Shown: positions 32,657-43,219 of the stretch, one piece after another
Numbering within the stretch: the first letter of the stretch is position 1
Layout of the letters: each line of letters opens with the position of its first letter
NCBI RefSeq assembly: GCF_014207745.1
Contig: NZ_JACHJB010000002.1
Span: 62,001-126,000 of the forward strand
Direction: 5' to 3'
Length of the DNA stretch: 64,000 nt
From: Nonomuraea muscovyensis
GTDB taxonomy: Bacteria; Actinomycetota; Actinomycetes; Streptosporangiales; Streptosporangiaceae
Notes under the pieces: model-generated
Database searches by the model: none
What the model was told of the DNA's origin: nothing
The model's input: only the letters and a program-made list of their open reading frames with translations
Program-made: the position numbers and the translations under genes

Positions 32657-33277
32657 GTGGCGGTCAGCAGCGGCGAGGGAAAGACAGCCGGCCAGGAAGA
32701 TTCGGTGCGGCGCGAGAGCGCCCGGCAGCGTGCCGGGGAGCAGGGCCTGCTCTTCGACGAGCAGCCGACGGCGTTGCCGGCGGACATCGGATACCGTGGC
32801 CCGACGGCCTGCGCGGCTGCCGGCATCACCTACAGGCAGCTCGACTACTGGGCGCGCACCGCTCTGGTGGAGCCCACGATAAGAGCCGCCCAGGGCTCGG
32901 GTTCCCAGCGGCTCTACAGCTTCCGCGACATCCTGGTGCTCAAGGTCGTCAAGCGCCTGCTCGACACCGGGGTGTCCCTGCAGCAGATCCGCACCGCCGT
33001 GCAGCATCTGCGTGATCGCGGGGTGGCCGACCTCGCGCAGATCACGCTCATGAGCGACGGCGTCAGCGTCTACGAGTGCACCTCGGCCGACGAGGTGATA
33101 GACCTGCTCCAGGGCGGTCAGGGCGTGTTCGGCATCGCGCTCGGCCGGGTCTGGCGGGAGGTCGAGGGCAGCCTCGCGGAGCTGCCGGGGGAACGAGCGG
33201 CGGTCGCGGACAGCGTCCCGGCCGACCACCCCGCTGACGAGCTGGCCCAGCGGCGACGGGCGCGCCGCCTGGGGTAG
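32657..33277 (+). CDS. MerR-family regulator (Rv1830-like)
   Basis: 206 residues. A polar 45-residue N-terminus precedes a MerR helix-turn-helix (about 47-115; YRGPTACAAAGITYRQLDYWARTALVEP in pattern) and a C-terminal region. It matches Rv1830 by position and layout. GTG at 32657 follows GGAGG by about 5 nt. It directly precedes the glycine riboswitch and gcvP, but lies in its own transcription unit. Target genes are not evident. Confidence 0.88.
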   Translation: MAVSSGEGKTAGQEDSVRRESARQRAGEQGLLFDEQPTALPADIGYRGPTACAAAGITYRQLDYWARTALVEPTIRAAQGSGSQRLYSFRDILVLKVVKRLLDTGVSLQQIRTAVQHLRDRGVADLAQITLMSDGVSVYECTSADEVIDLLQGGQGVFGIALGRVWREVEGSLAELPGERAAVADSVPADHPADELAQRRRARRLG

Positions 33278-33299
33278 TAACCTGGAGAGCGCAAGGCTG

Positions 33300-33500
33300 A
33301 CGACCCCGTGCGGGAGAGTCCCCGGGCACGTCCCAGGGGGCGCCGAAGGAGCAACCCTCCCCGGAATCTCTCAGGCACCTGTACCGCTCGGGTGAGGCGA
33401 CTCTGGAAAGCAGCCGCGCCCGCCAGGCGCGTCTCACCGACGGTGCAAGCCCTCTGCGGGTGAAGCTCTCAGGTCGAGATGACAGAGGGGGAGATCCGGC
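33300..33500 (+). promoter_or_regulatory. Tandem glycine riboswitch upstream of gcvP
   Basis: Two glycine aptamers follow each other. The first carries GGGAGAG (33312-33318), GCCGAAGGAGCAA (about 33342-33354) and AATCTCTCAGG (about 33364-33374). The second has GACTCTGGAAAGC, GACGGTGCAAGCC (about 33438-33450) and GAAGCTCTCAGGT, ending GATGACAGAGGGGGA. Both hallmark pairs are visible. Glycine binding is known to switch on glycine cleavage genes, which fits the gcvP gene immediately downstream. Limits are approximate. Confidence 0.92.
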
Positions 33501-33550
33501 ACACGCCCGCGCCCTGGCGCCGGTCTCCACAGCCTCGGGAGGCATCTTCC

Positions 33551-36433
<2,883 letters not shown>

Positions 36434-36435
36434 CC

Positions 36436-37890
36436 TCAGGCCACCTTGGGGGTGGCGCGCATCCCGACGTAGACGCAGGGCGTGCCGTCCGACAGGGCGG
36501 CGAAGACGACGGGCATGTGGTCCTCGCCGAAGGGCGAGCCGGCTCCGGAGGCGGCGAACACCGCCTCCGACACCGGCGTCAGGTCCGCCTCCAGGGGTGG
36601 CGAGAAGTCCTTCATGCCGTCGACGAACTCGTACCTCAGCCGGGCGGCGCCGTCGTCCCCCCGGCTGACGGTGATGACGACGCCTTCGCGCCGGTAGGTG
36701 CCGAGGTGCGGGGTGAGGTCCACGGCGGGCGGCTGCGCGGGCGGCCCGAACGGGGGCGGCATGGTGACGCCGGCCAGTTCGGCGAGCAGCTCGCCGAACA
36801 GGTCGGCGTACAGCCGGCGGGCGGCGCCGCCGTTGGTCAGCAGCACCACGGCGACGCCCGCCCCAGGGACGACGCGCAGGTAGGCGTACTGGCCGATGGC
36901 GGCGCCGTCGTGGCCGTAGCCGGTGACGCCGTCCCAGTCGTACAGGGTCCAGCCGAGGCCCCAGCCGTCGGCGCTGACCGTCCACTTGTCGGGGACGTCG
37001 GCCTCGCGGCGCTGCATGGCCGCGACCGCCTCGGCCGACAGGACACGGGTGCCGTCGGGGGCGGTGCCGCCGTCGAGGTGCATCCGGGCGAAGCGGGCGA
37101 CGTCGCCCGCACTGATGAGCACCCTGCCGTACGGGCCGGCCGAGCGGGGCATCAGGTCCCAGGCCGGGGCCGGGTCGGGGTCCCGGCCGGCCTCGCCGAG
37201 GTGGCTCATGGCCACGCGGAAGCGCAGCGCCTCCTCGGGCAGCGTCATGGAGTGCTCCAGCCCGAGCGGGGCGAACAGCCGCTCCTTGAGCGCCTGGTCC
37301 CAGGTCAGGCCGGTCAGCACCTCGACGACCCGGCCCAGCACGACGTAGCCGAGGCTGCCGTAGGACAGCGCGGTGCCGGGCGGGCAGTCCAGGGGCACCC
37401 CGCGGGCGGCCTCGACGTACCTGGCCAGGCAGTCGTCGCCGCGGCCGGAGTCGTGGGTGAAGTCGTTGGTCAGCCCGCCGGTGTGGCTGAGGAGCCGGCG
37501 GATGGTGATCGTCCTGGTCGCCTCCTCGTCGGGGGTGCCGAACTCGGGCAGCACCTCCGCGACCGGCTGGTCCAGGCGCAGCAGCCCTTCGTCGACGAGC
37601 CGCATCACCAGGGTGGCGGTGTAGACCTTGGCGATCGAGCCCGACTGGAAGATCGAGCCGGGCCTCACCTCCACTCCGGTGCCGCGGTGCAGGACGCCGC
37701 TGGCCAACTCGTGGATCCGGCCGCCGGTCAGGACGGCCAGCGTCGCTCCGGGGACGTGGTGGGCGGCGCGCAGCTCGTCGAGCCGTGCCTGCCAGCGGGC
37801 CACGGGGAAGTGCTCGCCGCCCGAGCCGCTCGCGCCCCGGTCACCGGCCGCCTGCCCGGTGCCGTCATGGTCGTGGGTCACGTCGTTCAT
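36436..37890 (-). CDS. Serine hydrolase, class C beta-lactamase-like
   Basis: 484 residues. The beta-lactamase/transpeptidase motifs are SxxK (SGSIAK, about 68-73), YxS/YxN-type YGS (about 150) and GHDG near 300 in place of the KTG-like box. A C-terminal beta-rich domain (about 375-484) follows, as in esterase EstB-like and DUF3471-type members. There is no signal peptide, so it is probably a cytoplasmic esterase or peptidase rather than an antibiotic-resistance enzyme. ATG at 37890 follows GGAGG. It ends 3 bp from the convergent gcvP stop. Confidence 0.88.
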   Translation of the reverse strand: MNDVTHDHDGTGQAAGDRGASGSGGEHFPVARWQARLDELRAAHHVPGATLAVLTGGRIHELASGVLHRGTGVEVRPGSIFQSGSIAKVYTATLVMRLVDEGLLRLDQPVAEVLPEFGTPDEEATRTITIRRLLSHTGGLTNDFTHDSGRGDDCLARYVEAARGVPLDCPPGTALSYGSLGYVVLGRVVEVLTGLTWDQALKERLFAPLGLEHSMTLPEEALRFRVAMSHLGEAGRDPDPAPAWDLMPRSAGPYGRVLISAGDVARFARMHLDGGTAPDGTRVLSAEAVAAMQRREADVPDKWTVSADGWGLGWTLYDWDGVTGYGHDGAAIGQYAYLRVVPGAGVAVVLLTNGGAARRLYADLFGELLAELAGVTMPPPFGPPAQPPAVDLTPHLGTYRREGVVITVSRGDDGAARLRYEFVDGMKDFSPPLEADLTPVSEAVFAASGAGSPFGEDHMPVVFAALSDGTPCVYVGMRATPKVA

Positions 37891-37927
37891 GATCACTCCT
37901 CCGCTGGAGCGCACGGTGCGCTCGCTG

Positions 37928-37964
37928 TGCGAACACTGTACGCAGCGTAGGATGATGTTCGCAA
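37928..37964 (-). promoter_or_regulatory. Promoter with an overlapping inverted repeat ahead of the serine hydrolase gene
   Basis: On the minus strand TTGCGA (37964-37959) and TACAGT (37940-37935) form a promoter with an 18-nt spacer. The exact inverted repeat TGCGAACA (37928-37935) / TGTTCGCA (37956-37963) overlaps both boxes. A repressor bound there should block transcription. No regulator gene is adjacent, so the partner is unknown. Confidence 0.6.
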
Positions 37965-38056
37965 ACGGATGTCCCAGACCTTCCCCGGCAAGCAGGCAGA
38001 CATGATCGTCAGAACTCGTTAGGCTCGGGGCGATCGCCGCCGAAGGGGAGCCTTTC

Positions 38057-38866
38057 GTGACATCTTCAGAGCTGGAGACCCCGCCTCTGGACACCGCCCG
38101 CCGCCTGGCCGAGCAGGGCGATCTCGACGGCGCGGCGGCCATCCTCACCGAGCTCGCCGCCGACCCCCACGGGCCCGACCGGGCGCAGGCCGCCGTCGGC
38201 CTCGCCGTCGTCCTGGAGGAGCGGGGCGACGTCGAGGGCGCCCGCGCCGCCGCCCGGGCCGCGCTCGCCACCGGGCATCCCGAGTTCGCCGCCCAGGCGG
38301 CCTGCCACCTCGCCCAGGGTTTCGAGCGCGAAGGACGGGCCGAGCAGGCGCGGGGCGCCTGGCAGGCGGTGCTCGGGGTGGGCACGCCCGCCTACCTGCC
38401 GCTGGCCCACCTGGCGCTGGCGCGGCTCGCCATACAGGCCGGCAACGACGGCGAGGCCGAGCAGGCGCTGCGTCAGGCGCTCGCGACCGGCGACACCGCC
38501 GGCGACTCCGAGCTGGCCGCGCACGCCGCCCAGCAGCTCGCCGACCTGCTCCTGGAGCGCGGGCAGGCGGGGGAGGCGGCCGACCTGCTCCTCGACGCGC
38601 TCACCGTCGCCCCGGCCGAGTCGGTGCCGCGGCTGCGGGTCCAGCTCGGGATCGCGCACCTGGAGCTGGCGTGCGCGGAGTTCGCGGGCGCCGTCGAGGA
38701 CGGCGCCGACGCCGGCACCGGCGCGCTCGCCATCGAGCTGCTGGCCCGCACGCTGCCCCTGCGTGGCCGCGACGAGGACGCCGGCCAGGTGTGGGCGTAC
38801 GGGCTGGACCACGAGGACGAGACCCTAGCCGCCGAGGTGCGCCTGCGCCTGGGCCGCGACACCTGA
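38057..38866 (+). CDS. Tetratricopeptide repeat protein
   Basis: 269 residues, almost entirely alpha-helical, with about six TPR-like helix pairs (ARRLAEQGDLDGAAAIL, LEERGDVEGARAAARAAL, AGNDGEAEQALRQAL, LLERGQAGEAADLLLDAL). TPR arrays mediate protein contacts; the partner is unknown. GTG at 38057 follows AAGGGGA. It is divergent from the serine hydrolase gene across a 166-bp gap. No membrane segment or enzyme motif is seen. Confidence 0.82.
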   Translation: MTSSELETPPLDTARRLAEQGDLDGAAAILTELAADPHGPDRAQAAVGLAVVLEERGDVEGARAAARAALATGHPEFAAQAACHLAQGFEREGRAEQARGAWQAVLGVGTPAYLPLAHLALARLAIQAGNDGEAEQALRQALATGDTAGDSELAAHAAQQLADLLLERGQAGEAADLLLDALTVAPAESVPRLRVQLGIAHLELACAEFAGAVEDGADAGTGALAIELLARTLPLRGRDEDAGQVWAYGLDHEDETLAAEVRLRLGRDT

Positions 38867-38877
38867 CCCGGGCACCG

Positions 38878-38896
38878 GCACCTGTGAAACAGGTGC
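38878..38896. terminator. 8-bp hairpin after the TPR gene
   Basis: GCACCTGT and ACAGGTGC pair around GAA, 11 nt after the TPR stop. No T-run follows. Confidence 0.5.
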
Positions 38897-38943
38897 GGTC
38901 CGAACGCGGCTTATCGGGCGGCGCGGGGCGAGATGGAGCGTCG

Positions 38944-38982
38944 CCGCTTGGAGCAGGAGGCGGAGGTTGCCGCTCCAAGCGG
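38944..38982. repeat. 11-bp perfect inverted repeat with 17-nt spacer
   Basis: CCGCTTGGAGC (38944-38954) and GCTCCAAGCGG (38972-38982) are exact reverse complements. They lie in the gap between the TPR gene and a small secreted protein gene, downstream of both. This could be a bidirectional terminator or a remnant of a mobile element end. Confidence 0.6.
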
Positions 38983-39041
38983 AGGTGGCGGGGAGCCTGA
39001 TGGCCCTTGGGTCAGAGGCGTTGCTCGTCGAAGGGATCGCC

Positions 39042-39251
39042 CTACGGGCCGGGGACCCCGCGACCCAGCAAGTCGACCATGTGCTGCAGCATGACGGACG
39101 TCTGATCGATGTATCCATTGAGTGGTTCGGCCGGGCCGCTCACGATCTCGATGTCGTCCCAGGCGTCAGCAGCGGCCACGCCGAAGGGGAGAATCGCGCC
39201 GGCCACGACAAGGGCGGTGGTCAAGGCGCTGCGGAGGATGAGTCTGGTCAT
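39042..39251 (-). CDS. Small secreted protein of unknown function
   Basis: 69 residues: a Sec signal peptide (MTRLILRSALTTALVVAGAIL, cleaved near GVAAADA) and a mature peptide of about 40 residues rich in acidic and hydrophobic residues, with no cysteine. I do not recognise a family. ATG at 39251 has AAAGGAA about 5 nt upstream, which supports a real gene. It stands alone. Confidence 0.6.
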   Translation of the reverse strand: MTRLILRSALTTALVVAGAILPFGVAAADAWDDIEIVSGPAEPLNGYIDQTSVMLQHMVDLLGRGVPGP

Positions 39252-39810
39252 GGCATTCCTTTGCTGTCGGTTGGCGAGCGGACCGTACCGCAGCCTTCAT
39301 AGCACAGAGTCGCTGAGTTGTCGCAGCGAGTCACGGATGGTGGGTGCGGCAGCCCTACGACGTGGCCGCGCTCGACGAGCTCACCGACGAGCAGAGCGCG
39401 GCGCTGCTCGGCCATCTCGCCGCTTGGCCAATGTCGTCAGCGGCACCGATGCCAGACGGAAGCCCCGCCCACGGGCGGGGCTTCGTCTTACCCGCGAGGG
39501 AACACCGATGCTCGACGACCTCCCCGGTACGACCGTCATCGCGCTGCGGAGCTCCCTCACCTGGCGGTCGAACGACACCGGCCGTAAGGGCGGCGCCGAC
39601 TCCGAGATCGTCAACCTCCTCAACTGCCTGCCCGAGCACCGGACGATGACCATGACGACGAGGCGGCCGACTCGCAGGACAGCGAGGAACCGGAGGGCAA
39701 GCGACCAGGGCGAGCAGCAGGACGACCGAGCCGCACATGTGCGCGTCGGCCGAGTGGTCCGTGCCCCGTCCGGAGGTCACCCCTGACGGGGCACGCCGAA
39801 CCCTTCGCCC
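39252..39810. other. Gap of 559 bp with gene fragments and a hairpin
   Basis: A short frame from GTG 39344 begins with a coding-like acidic segment (DVAALDELTDEQSAALLGHL) and then degrades. An ATG at 39508 opens 92 codons of basic, low-complexity sequence. Neither has a domain I recognise. The area looks like decayed coding DNA at the edge of an accessory region. Confidence 0.4.
39459..39484 (+). terminator. 12-bp perfect terminator-like hairpin
   Basis: GAAGCCCCGCCC (39459-39470) and GGGCGGGGCTTC (39473-39484) pair around AC and are followed by GTCTTA. No intact gene precedes it on either side, so it probably belonged to a gene now lost. Confidence 0.65.
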
Positions 39811-40272
39811 CTACTCTGGCGCCGGTGCGAGTGCCCCGCTGCTGCGGTAGGCGCGTAGTGCCAGGAGGCCGGCGAGCGTCACGGGGACCAGGGCGACGTG
39901 GCACAGCGCCAGCGTGACGGTGCTGGTGTCGTCGAGGTCGGCGGGGATGGTCATGATCGGGACCGTCACGAGTGCGAGCGCCGGGGCCACGACCATCGCC
40001 GCGAGGATCACCCAGCGCCAGACGCGCGACAGCAGCGCCACCAGAGTCATCCCGATGAGCAGCGGCACGGCGGTGAAGCCGCCGAGGGTGGTCGCGTCCA
40101 CCTCGGCGGGCCTGCCCTCGGCGGTGAAGCGGAAGTCGCCGCCGAGGGCGCGCCCCACCGCGTAGACGGCGAGGTTGAGGACCAGCGCGACGGCCACGGT
40201 GGCGGCGACGATGATGGGGGCCCGGCCGCGAGGGAGTCGCGCGGGGGCGCGCGGGGTGGCGCCTGGTGTCAT
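39811..40272 (-). CDS. DUF6069-like membrane protein
   Basis: 153 residues with four hydrophobic helices (about 20-42, 68-88, 92-112, 120-142) and a basic N-terminus, the layout of DUF6069 proteins found in actinomycetes. Function is unknown. Its ATG overlaps the stop of the SRPBCC gene (ATGA at 40269-40272), making it the last gene of a three-gene operon with an ArsR-type regulator. Confidence 0.7.
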   Translation of the reverse strand: MTPGATPRAPARLPRGRAPIIVAATVAVALVLNLAVYAVGRALGGDFRFTAEGRPAEVDATTLGGFTAVPLLIGMTLVALLSRVWRWVILAAMVVAPALALVTVPIMTIPADLDDTSTVTLALCHVALVPVTLAGLLALRAYRSSGALAPAPE

Positions 40273-40742
40273 GACGGCTGCCCCGCGCGGCGCAGGTACG
40301 CCTCGATCCGGTCGAGGGCTCCCGGCCAGACCTCCTTGACGAAGAAGTCGCGGACCTCGGGCGCAGGGAAGCCGCTCTGCACCACCGTGAGCAGGGTGCC
40401 GCCCTCGTGCTCCTCGAAGGTGACCTCGACGGTGGTGGTCATGCTCATGCCGTCCGGAGCGCTGCCGGTGGACTCGGTGACCAGACGGTGCGGGCGGTCG
40501 ATCTCCACAAAGGTCTGCGTCTCACGGAACAGGTTGTCGGCGTCAGGTCCCCAGGCCGCGGTCTGCCGGCCTCCGACGCGCAGGTCGACCTCAATCTCGA
40601 CGATGCCGGGCTCCTCGTCGAGGATGCTGAACCAGATCTTCTGCTTCTCGGCGTCGGTGTAGGCGTCGAAGACCTCCTCGGGGGTCGCGGGCAGCACGCG
40701 GGTCGTGCGCAACTGGATGGTCTCGGTGTCGTTCCGCGTCAT
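40269..40742 (-). CDS. SRPBCC/AHSA1-family protein
   Basis: 157 residues with an Aha1/START-like fold (TTRVLPATPEEVFDAYTDAEKQKIWF at the start and FEEHEGGTLLTVVQSGFP near the end). Such proteins bind hydrophobic ligands, and in bacteria they commonly sit beside an ArsR-type regulator, as here. It overlaps the regulator's stop by 4 nt and the DUF6069 gene's start by 4 nt. The ligand is unknown. Confidence 0.88.
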   Translation of the reverse strand: MTRNDTETIQLRTTRVLPATPEEVFDAYTDAEKQKIWFSILDEEPGIVEIEVDLRVGGRQTAAWGPDADNLFRETQTFVEIDRPHRLVTESTGSAPDGMSMTTTVEVTFEEHEGGTLLTVVQSGFPAPEVRDFFVKEVWPGALDRIEAYLRRAGQPS

Positions 40743-41110
40743 CGCTCGGTCTCCTTCTCGGTGTCTGTCTCAGGGGCGTTCTTGAGGGTGAAGTAGGCGT
40801 CGAGGCCGTCGAGCCGGCGCTCCCACAGGCGCTGGTAGAACCTGATCCACGACATGACGTCCTCCAGGCGCTCGGCTCCCAGCCGGCACCGCCGCGATCG
40901 GCCGACCTTCTCGGTCGTGACCAGCCCGGCGTTCTCCAGGACATGCACGTGCTTCTTCATGCCGGTGAGCGACATGCCGAAGGGTTCGGCCAGTTCGCCG
41001 ATCGAGGCGGGACCCTGGCCGAGCCGGATGAGTATCTGCCGCCGGGTCCCGTCCGCGAGGGCGGCGAACGTGCGATCGAGAACCTCTTGCTGAACCATGT
41101 GGTTCACCAT
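40739..41110 (-). CDS. ArsR-family winged-helix regulator
   Basis: 123 residues with the ArsR pattern LDRTFAALADGTRRQILIRLGQG, SIGELAEPFGMSLTGMKKHVHVLENAGLV (recognition helix) and GRSRRCRLGAERL. There are no metal-binding cysteines, as is usual for ArsR proteins paired with SRPBCC proteins. ATG at 41110 is taken; ATG at 41098 is possible, and neither has a ribosome site, so a leaderless mRNA is likely. It heads the regulator/SRPBCC/DUF6069 operon and probably represses it. Confidence 0.88.
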   Translation of the reverse strand: MVNHMVQQEVLDRTFAALADGTRRQILIRLGQGPASIGELAEPFGMSLTGMKKHVHVLENAGLVTTEKVGRSRRCRLGAERLEDVMSWIRFYQRLWERRLDGLDAYFTLKNAPETDTEKETER

Positions 41111-41123
41111 AGAACACTGAACC
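41101..41123. promoter_or_regulatory. Candidate autoregulatory operator of the ArsR-type operon
   Basis: GGTTCA (41101-41106) and TGAACC (41118-41123) form an inverted repeat with an 11-nt spacer, covering the proposed start codon and promoter of the regulator. A second AACCA/TGGTT pair lies just downstream at 41093-41104. Confidence 0.5.
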
Positions 41124-41191
41124 GATTGGTGCAATAAGCGCGCGCCGGCACGCAGAAAGGGCCTCGCACGGGCCGCAAGGTCGCGCAGGCG

Positions 41192-41597
41192 ATGAAGGAC
41201 CGCGACACCGCCGCCCGCGCGGCGGCGAACGAGGCCCTGCGCAACCAACGCCGCGTTGCGTGTCTCCGACCCGGCCGAGTGGGAGCGGTTCCGCCGGTCG
41301 CCGGGCGTCGGCTGGAAGTACGACCCCGGCTACTCGCTGCAGGACGTCGCGCTGCCGGCGGCCAGGTCGGGCATTCCGGATCAGGCGTCCGGACGAGAGC
41401 GTGGCACCGTGACCAAGCTCAACCACGCCGTCGGCGACGTCAGTGGGCGGTTCGCCGCCGGCATCTCCGCTTCAGGGGCAACATGCTGCTCCGGGGACAG
41501 CGGCGGGCTCTTCTGCCGCGAGGCGGAGAGTGCGGATCCTCGCCGCGCTCTTGCGCGTCGGCCAGTACTCCCCAAGCTGCGGCGAGGCGCGAAGTAG
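41192..41597 (+). pseudogene. Frameshifted fragment of an unrecognised gene
   Basis: An ATG at 41192 opens a coding-like segment (MKDRDTAARAAANEALRNQRR); the sense then appears to continue in another frame at about 41256 (RVSDPAEWERFRRSPGVGWKYDPG in pattern, to about 41470), after which it degrades. Both halves have actinomycete-like codon use. I do not recognise the family. It is best read as a broken gene. Confidence 0.4.
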
Positions 41598-41615
41598 GGG
41601 GCAGGTCGGACGGGG

Positions 41616-42227
41616 TCATGGGGTTGTTCGGGTTCGGCGGGCGTAGGCGCGGGCGGCGCGGGCGCGGTCGCCGCAGCGGACCGAGCACCAGTGGCGGCGG
41701 CCGTGCCGCAGCAGGTAGCGGTTGCAGGGAGCGGAACCGCAGGCGGTGAGGCGTTCGGTGTCGGGCCCGGTGAGCAGGTCGGCGGCGCTGGCGGCGAGGG
41801 TCGCCAGGGCGTGGTCGACGATCTGGGTGGTGGGGTGGGGGGCGGCGCGGTACAGGCCGCGGGTGGGGTCCCAGTGCAACAGGCAGGACGAGGGGGCGCG
41901 GGTCAGTGCGTCGTTGACGGCGTTGAGTGCGCTGGTGGGGGCGGGGTGCCCGTCGACCTGGGAGGCGAGCAGCGCGCGGATCTGCTCGCGCAGGGTGCGC
42001 AGCTGTGCCGCGCACATCTCTCGCAGGCCGGCGTCGGTGCCGGCGGGAGCGAGGCCGTGTTCGATGAGCCACTGGTTGGTGGCCGCCGAGGTGCCCAGAA
42101 GGTCGATGAACTGGCCACCGGGCAGGGCAATGGCGCTGTTGGCGAAGTCGAGGGCGGGGTACTGCTCCGCCCCCGGCGCGGACGGCGGGACGGGCGTGGC
42201 GGGAGCGGTCTCCTTCATGGCCCTCAT
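41616..42227 (-). CDS. CGNR zinc-finger (ABATE-domain) regulator
   Basis: 203 residues. The N-terminal ABATE domain (about 20-140; LDFANSAIALPGG) is followed by a CGNR-type zinc finger (CGSAPCNRYLL..HGRRHWCSVRCGDRARAARAY, 160-195). These proteins are predicted stress-related transcriptional regulators. The motif reads CGSAPC where the family often has CGNRPC-like residues. ATG at 42227 is chosen; no ribosome site is seen. It is divergent from the MBL-fold gene with three operator-like repeats between them. Confidence 0.85.
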   Translation of the reverse strand: MRAMKETAPATPVPPSAPGAEQYPALDFANSAIALPGGQFIDLLGTSAATNQWLIEHGLAPAGTDAGLREMCAAQLRTLREQIRALLASQVDGHPAPTSALNAVNDALTRAPSSCLLHWDPTRGLYRAAPHPTTQIVDHALATLAASAADLLTGPDTERLTACGSAPCNRYLLRHGRRHWCSVRCGDRARAARAYARRTRTTP

Positions 42228-42240
42228 GGTACGACTTGCA

Positions 42241-42297
42241 ATCATCCGTGAGAAACCACTACCGTCACTCACGGATAAATCGCTTATCATCCGTGAG
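42241..42297. promoter_or_regulatory. Three copies of ATCCGTGAG between CGNR regulator and MBL gene
   Basis: ATCATCCGTGAG occurs at 42241-42252 and again at 42286-42297, and the reverse complement CTCACGGAT lies between them at 42268-42276. The first and middle copies form an inverted pair. The 80-bp divergent gap is largely filled by these elements, so they are strong candidates for operators of the CGNR regulator or another repressor. Confidence 0.7.
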
Positions 42298-42307
42298 GTG
42301 CCCTTCC

Positions 42308-43090
42308 ATGGCTTCTGCCGACACGACCAATGAGCAGTTCCCCGTCCGCGTCTTCGGCGGCCCGACCGCCCTCTTCGAGTACGGTGGGCTGAGGTTCCTC
42401 ACCGACCCGACCTTCGACGCGCCCGGCGACTACCCGAGACCCAATGGCCGGCTCCTGACCAAGACCGCGCCCCCCTCCGGCAGCCCCGCCGACCTCGGCC
42501 GCATCGACGTGGTCCTGCTTTCCCACGACGAACACGCCGACAACCTCGACGACTCCGGCCGGGCCCTGCTCGCCGACGTCCCGCTCACCCTCACCACGCC
42601 CGGTGGCGGGCAACGACTGGGAGGCGGGGCCGAGGGGCTGGCCGACTGGGAGTCGATCGAGCTGGACCGTCCCGGAGGCGGCAAGATCACCGTGACGGGC
42701 GTGCCCGCCATCCATGGGCCCGGCGCGCGAGAGGAGGTCGAACCGATCACCGGCCAGGTCGTCGGATTCGTCCTGACCGGGGAAGGACTGCCCACGGTCT
42801 ACGTCAGCGGCGACAACGCCTCGCTCGACCTGGTCAAGGAGATAGCCGAGCGCTTCGGCCCGGTGGACACCGCCATCCTCTTCGCCGGGGCTCCCCGCTT
42901 CCCCGTCATCTTCGATGGTGCGCCGCTGGTCCTCGACAGCGCCCAGGCTGCCGAGGCCGCCGAGATCCTCGGTGCCCGCCGAGTGGTGCCCGTCCACTAC
43001 GACAGCTGGGCGCACTTCACCGAGGGCCGAGAGGACCTGGTGGCTGCCTTCACCGCCGCCGGGCTGGCCGACCGCCTGCAACTGGCCTGA
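42308..43090 (+). CDS. MBL-fold metallo-hydrolase (UlaG-like)
   Basis: 260 residues. The metal motif reads LLSHDEHADNLD, a variant of HxHxDH seen in UlaG-like members, with Asn in place of the last His. AIHGPG (about 135), VSGDNAS (about 163) and PVHYDSWAHF (about 232) supply further metal ligands. It probably hydrolyses a lactone or phosphoester in the cytoplasm. ATG at 42308 follows GAGGTG. It is controlled from the shared divergent promoter with the CGNR regulator. Confidence 0.87.
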   Translation: MASADTTNEQFPVRVFGGPTALFEYGGLRFLTDPTFDAPGDYPRPNGRLLTKTAPPSGSPADLGRIDVVLLSHDEHADNLDDSGRALLADVPLTLTTPGGGQRLGGGAEGLADWESIELDRPGGGKITVTGVPAIHGPGAREEVEPITGQVVGFVLTGEGLPTVYVSGDNASLDLVKEIAERFGPVDTAILFAGAPRFPVIFDGAPLVLDSAQAAEAAEILGARRVVPVHYDSWAHFTEGREDLVAAFTAAGLADRLQLA

Positions 43091-43111
43091 ACGGACGCCG
43101 ACCGGTACCCG

Positions 43112-43219
43112 CCCCCAGGCCGTCAGCCCTCTCGACGCGCTGACCGAGGTCGGGTGCCGGCGCCTCTTCGCCGACCAAGGGACAGGGGTCCGGCACCGAC
43201 CGGTGTGCGACACCCCGTG
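43112..43219 (+). pseudogene. Serine recombinase (resolvase) remnant
   Basis: A frame without a start reads LDALTEVGCRRLFADQGTG, which resembles the QLDAL...GC.RIF.D..SG segment of Tn3-type resolvases. Only about 30 residues survive and no catalytic serine region remains. It suggests past mobile DNA at this site. The match is short. Confidence 0.4.

Noticed and set aside
33479..33550. Earlier ATG start for gcvP
   Set aside because: The extra residues are encoded by the second glycine aptamer; the ATG at 33551 has a ribosome site and the usual N-terminus.
36436..37890. Antibiotic-resistance beta-lactamase
   Set aside because: There is no export signal and the KTG-type box is GHDG; the C-terminal domain fits esterase-like family members.
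42308..43090. MBL-fold protein as inactive because of Asn in HxHxDH
   Set aside because: The SHDxHADNLD form is, as far as I recall, normal for a UlaG-like subgroup, so loss of activity cannot be claimed.
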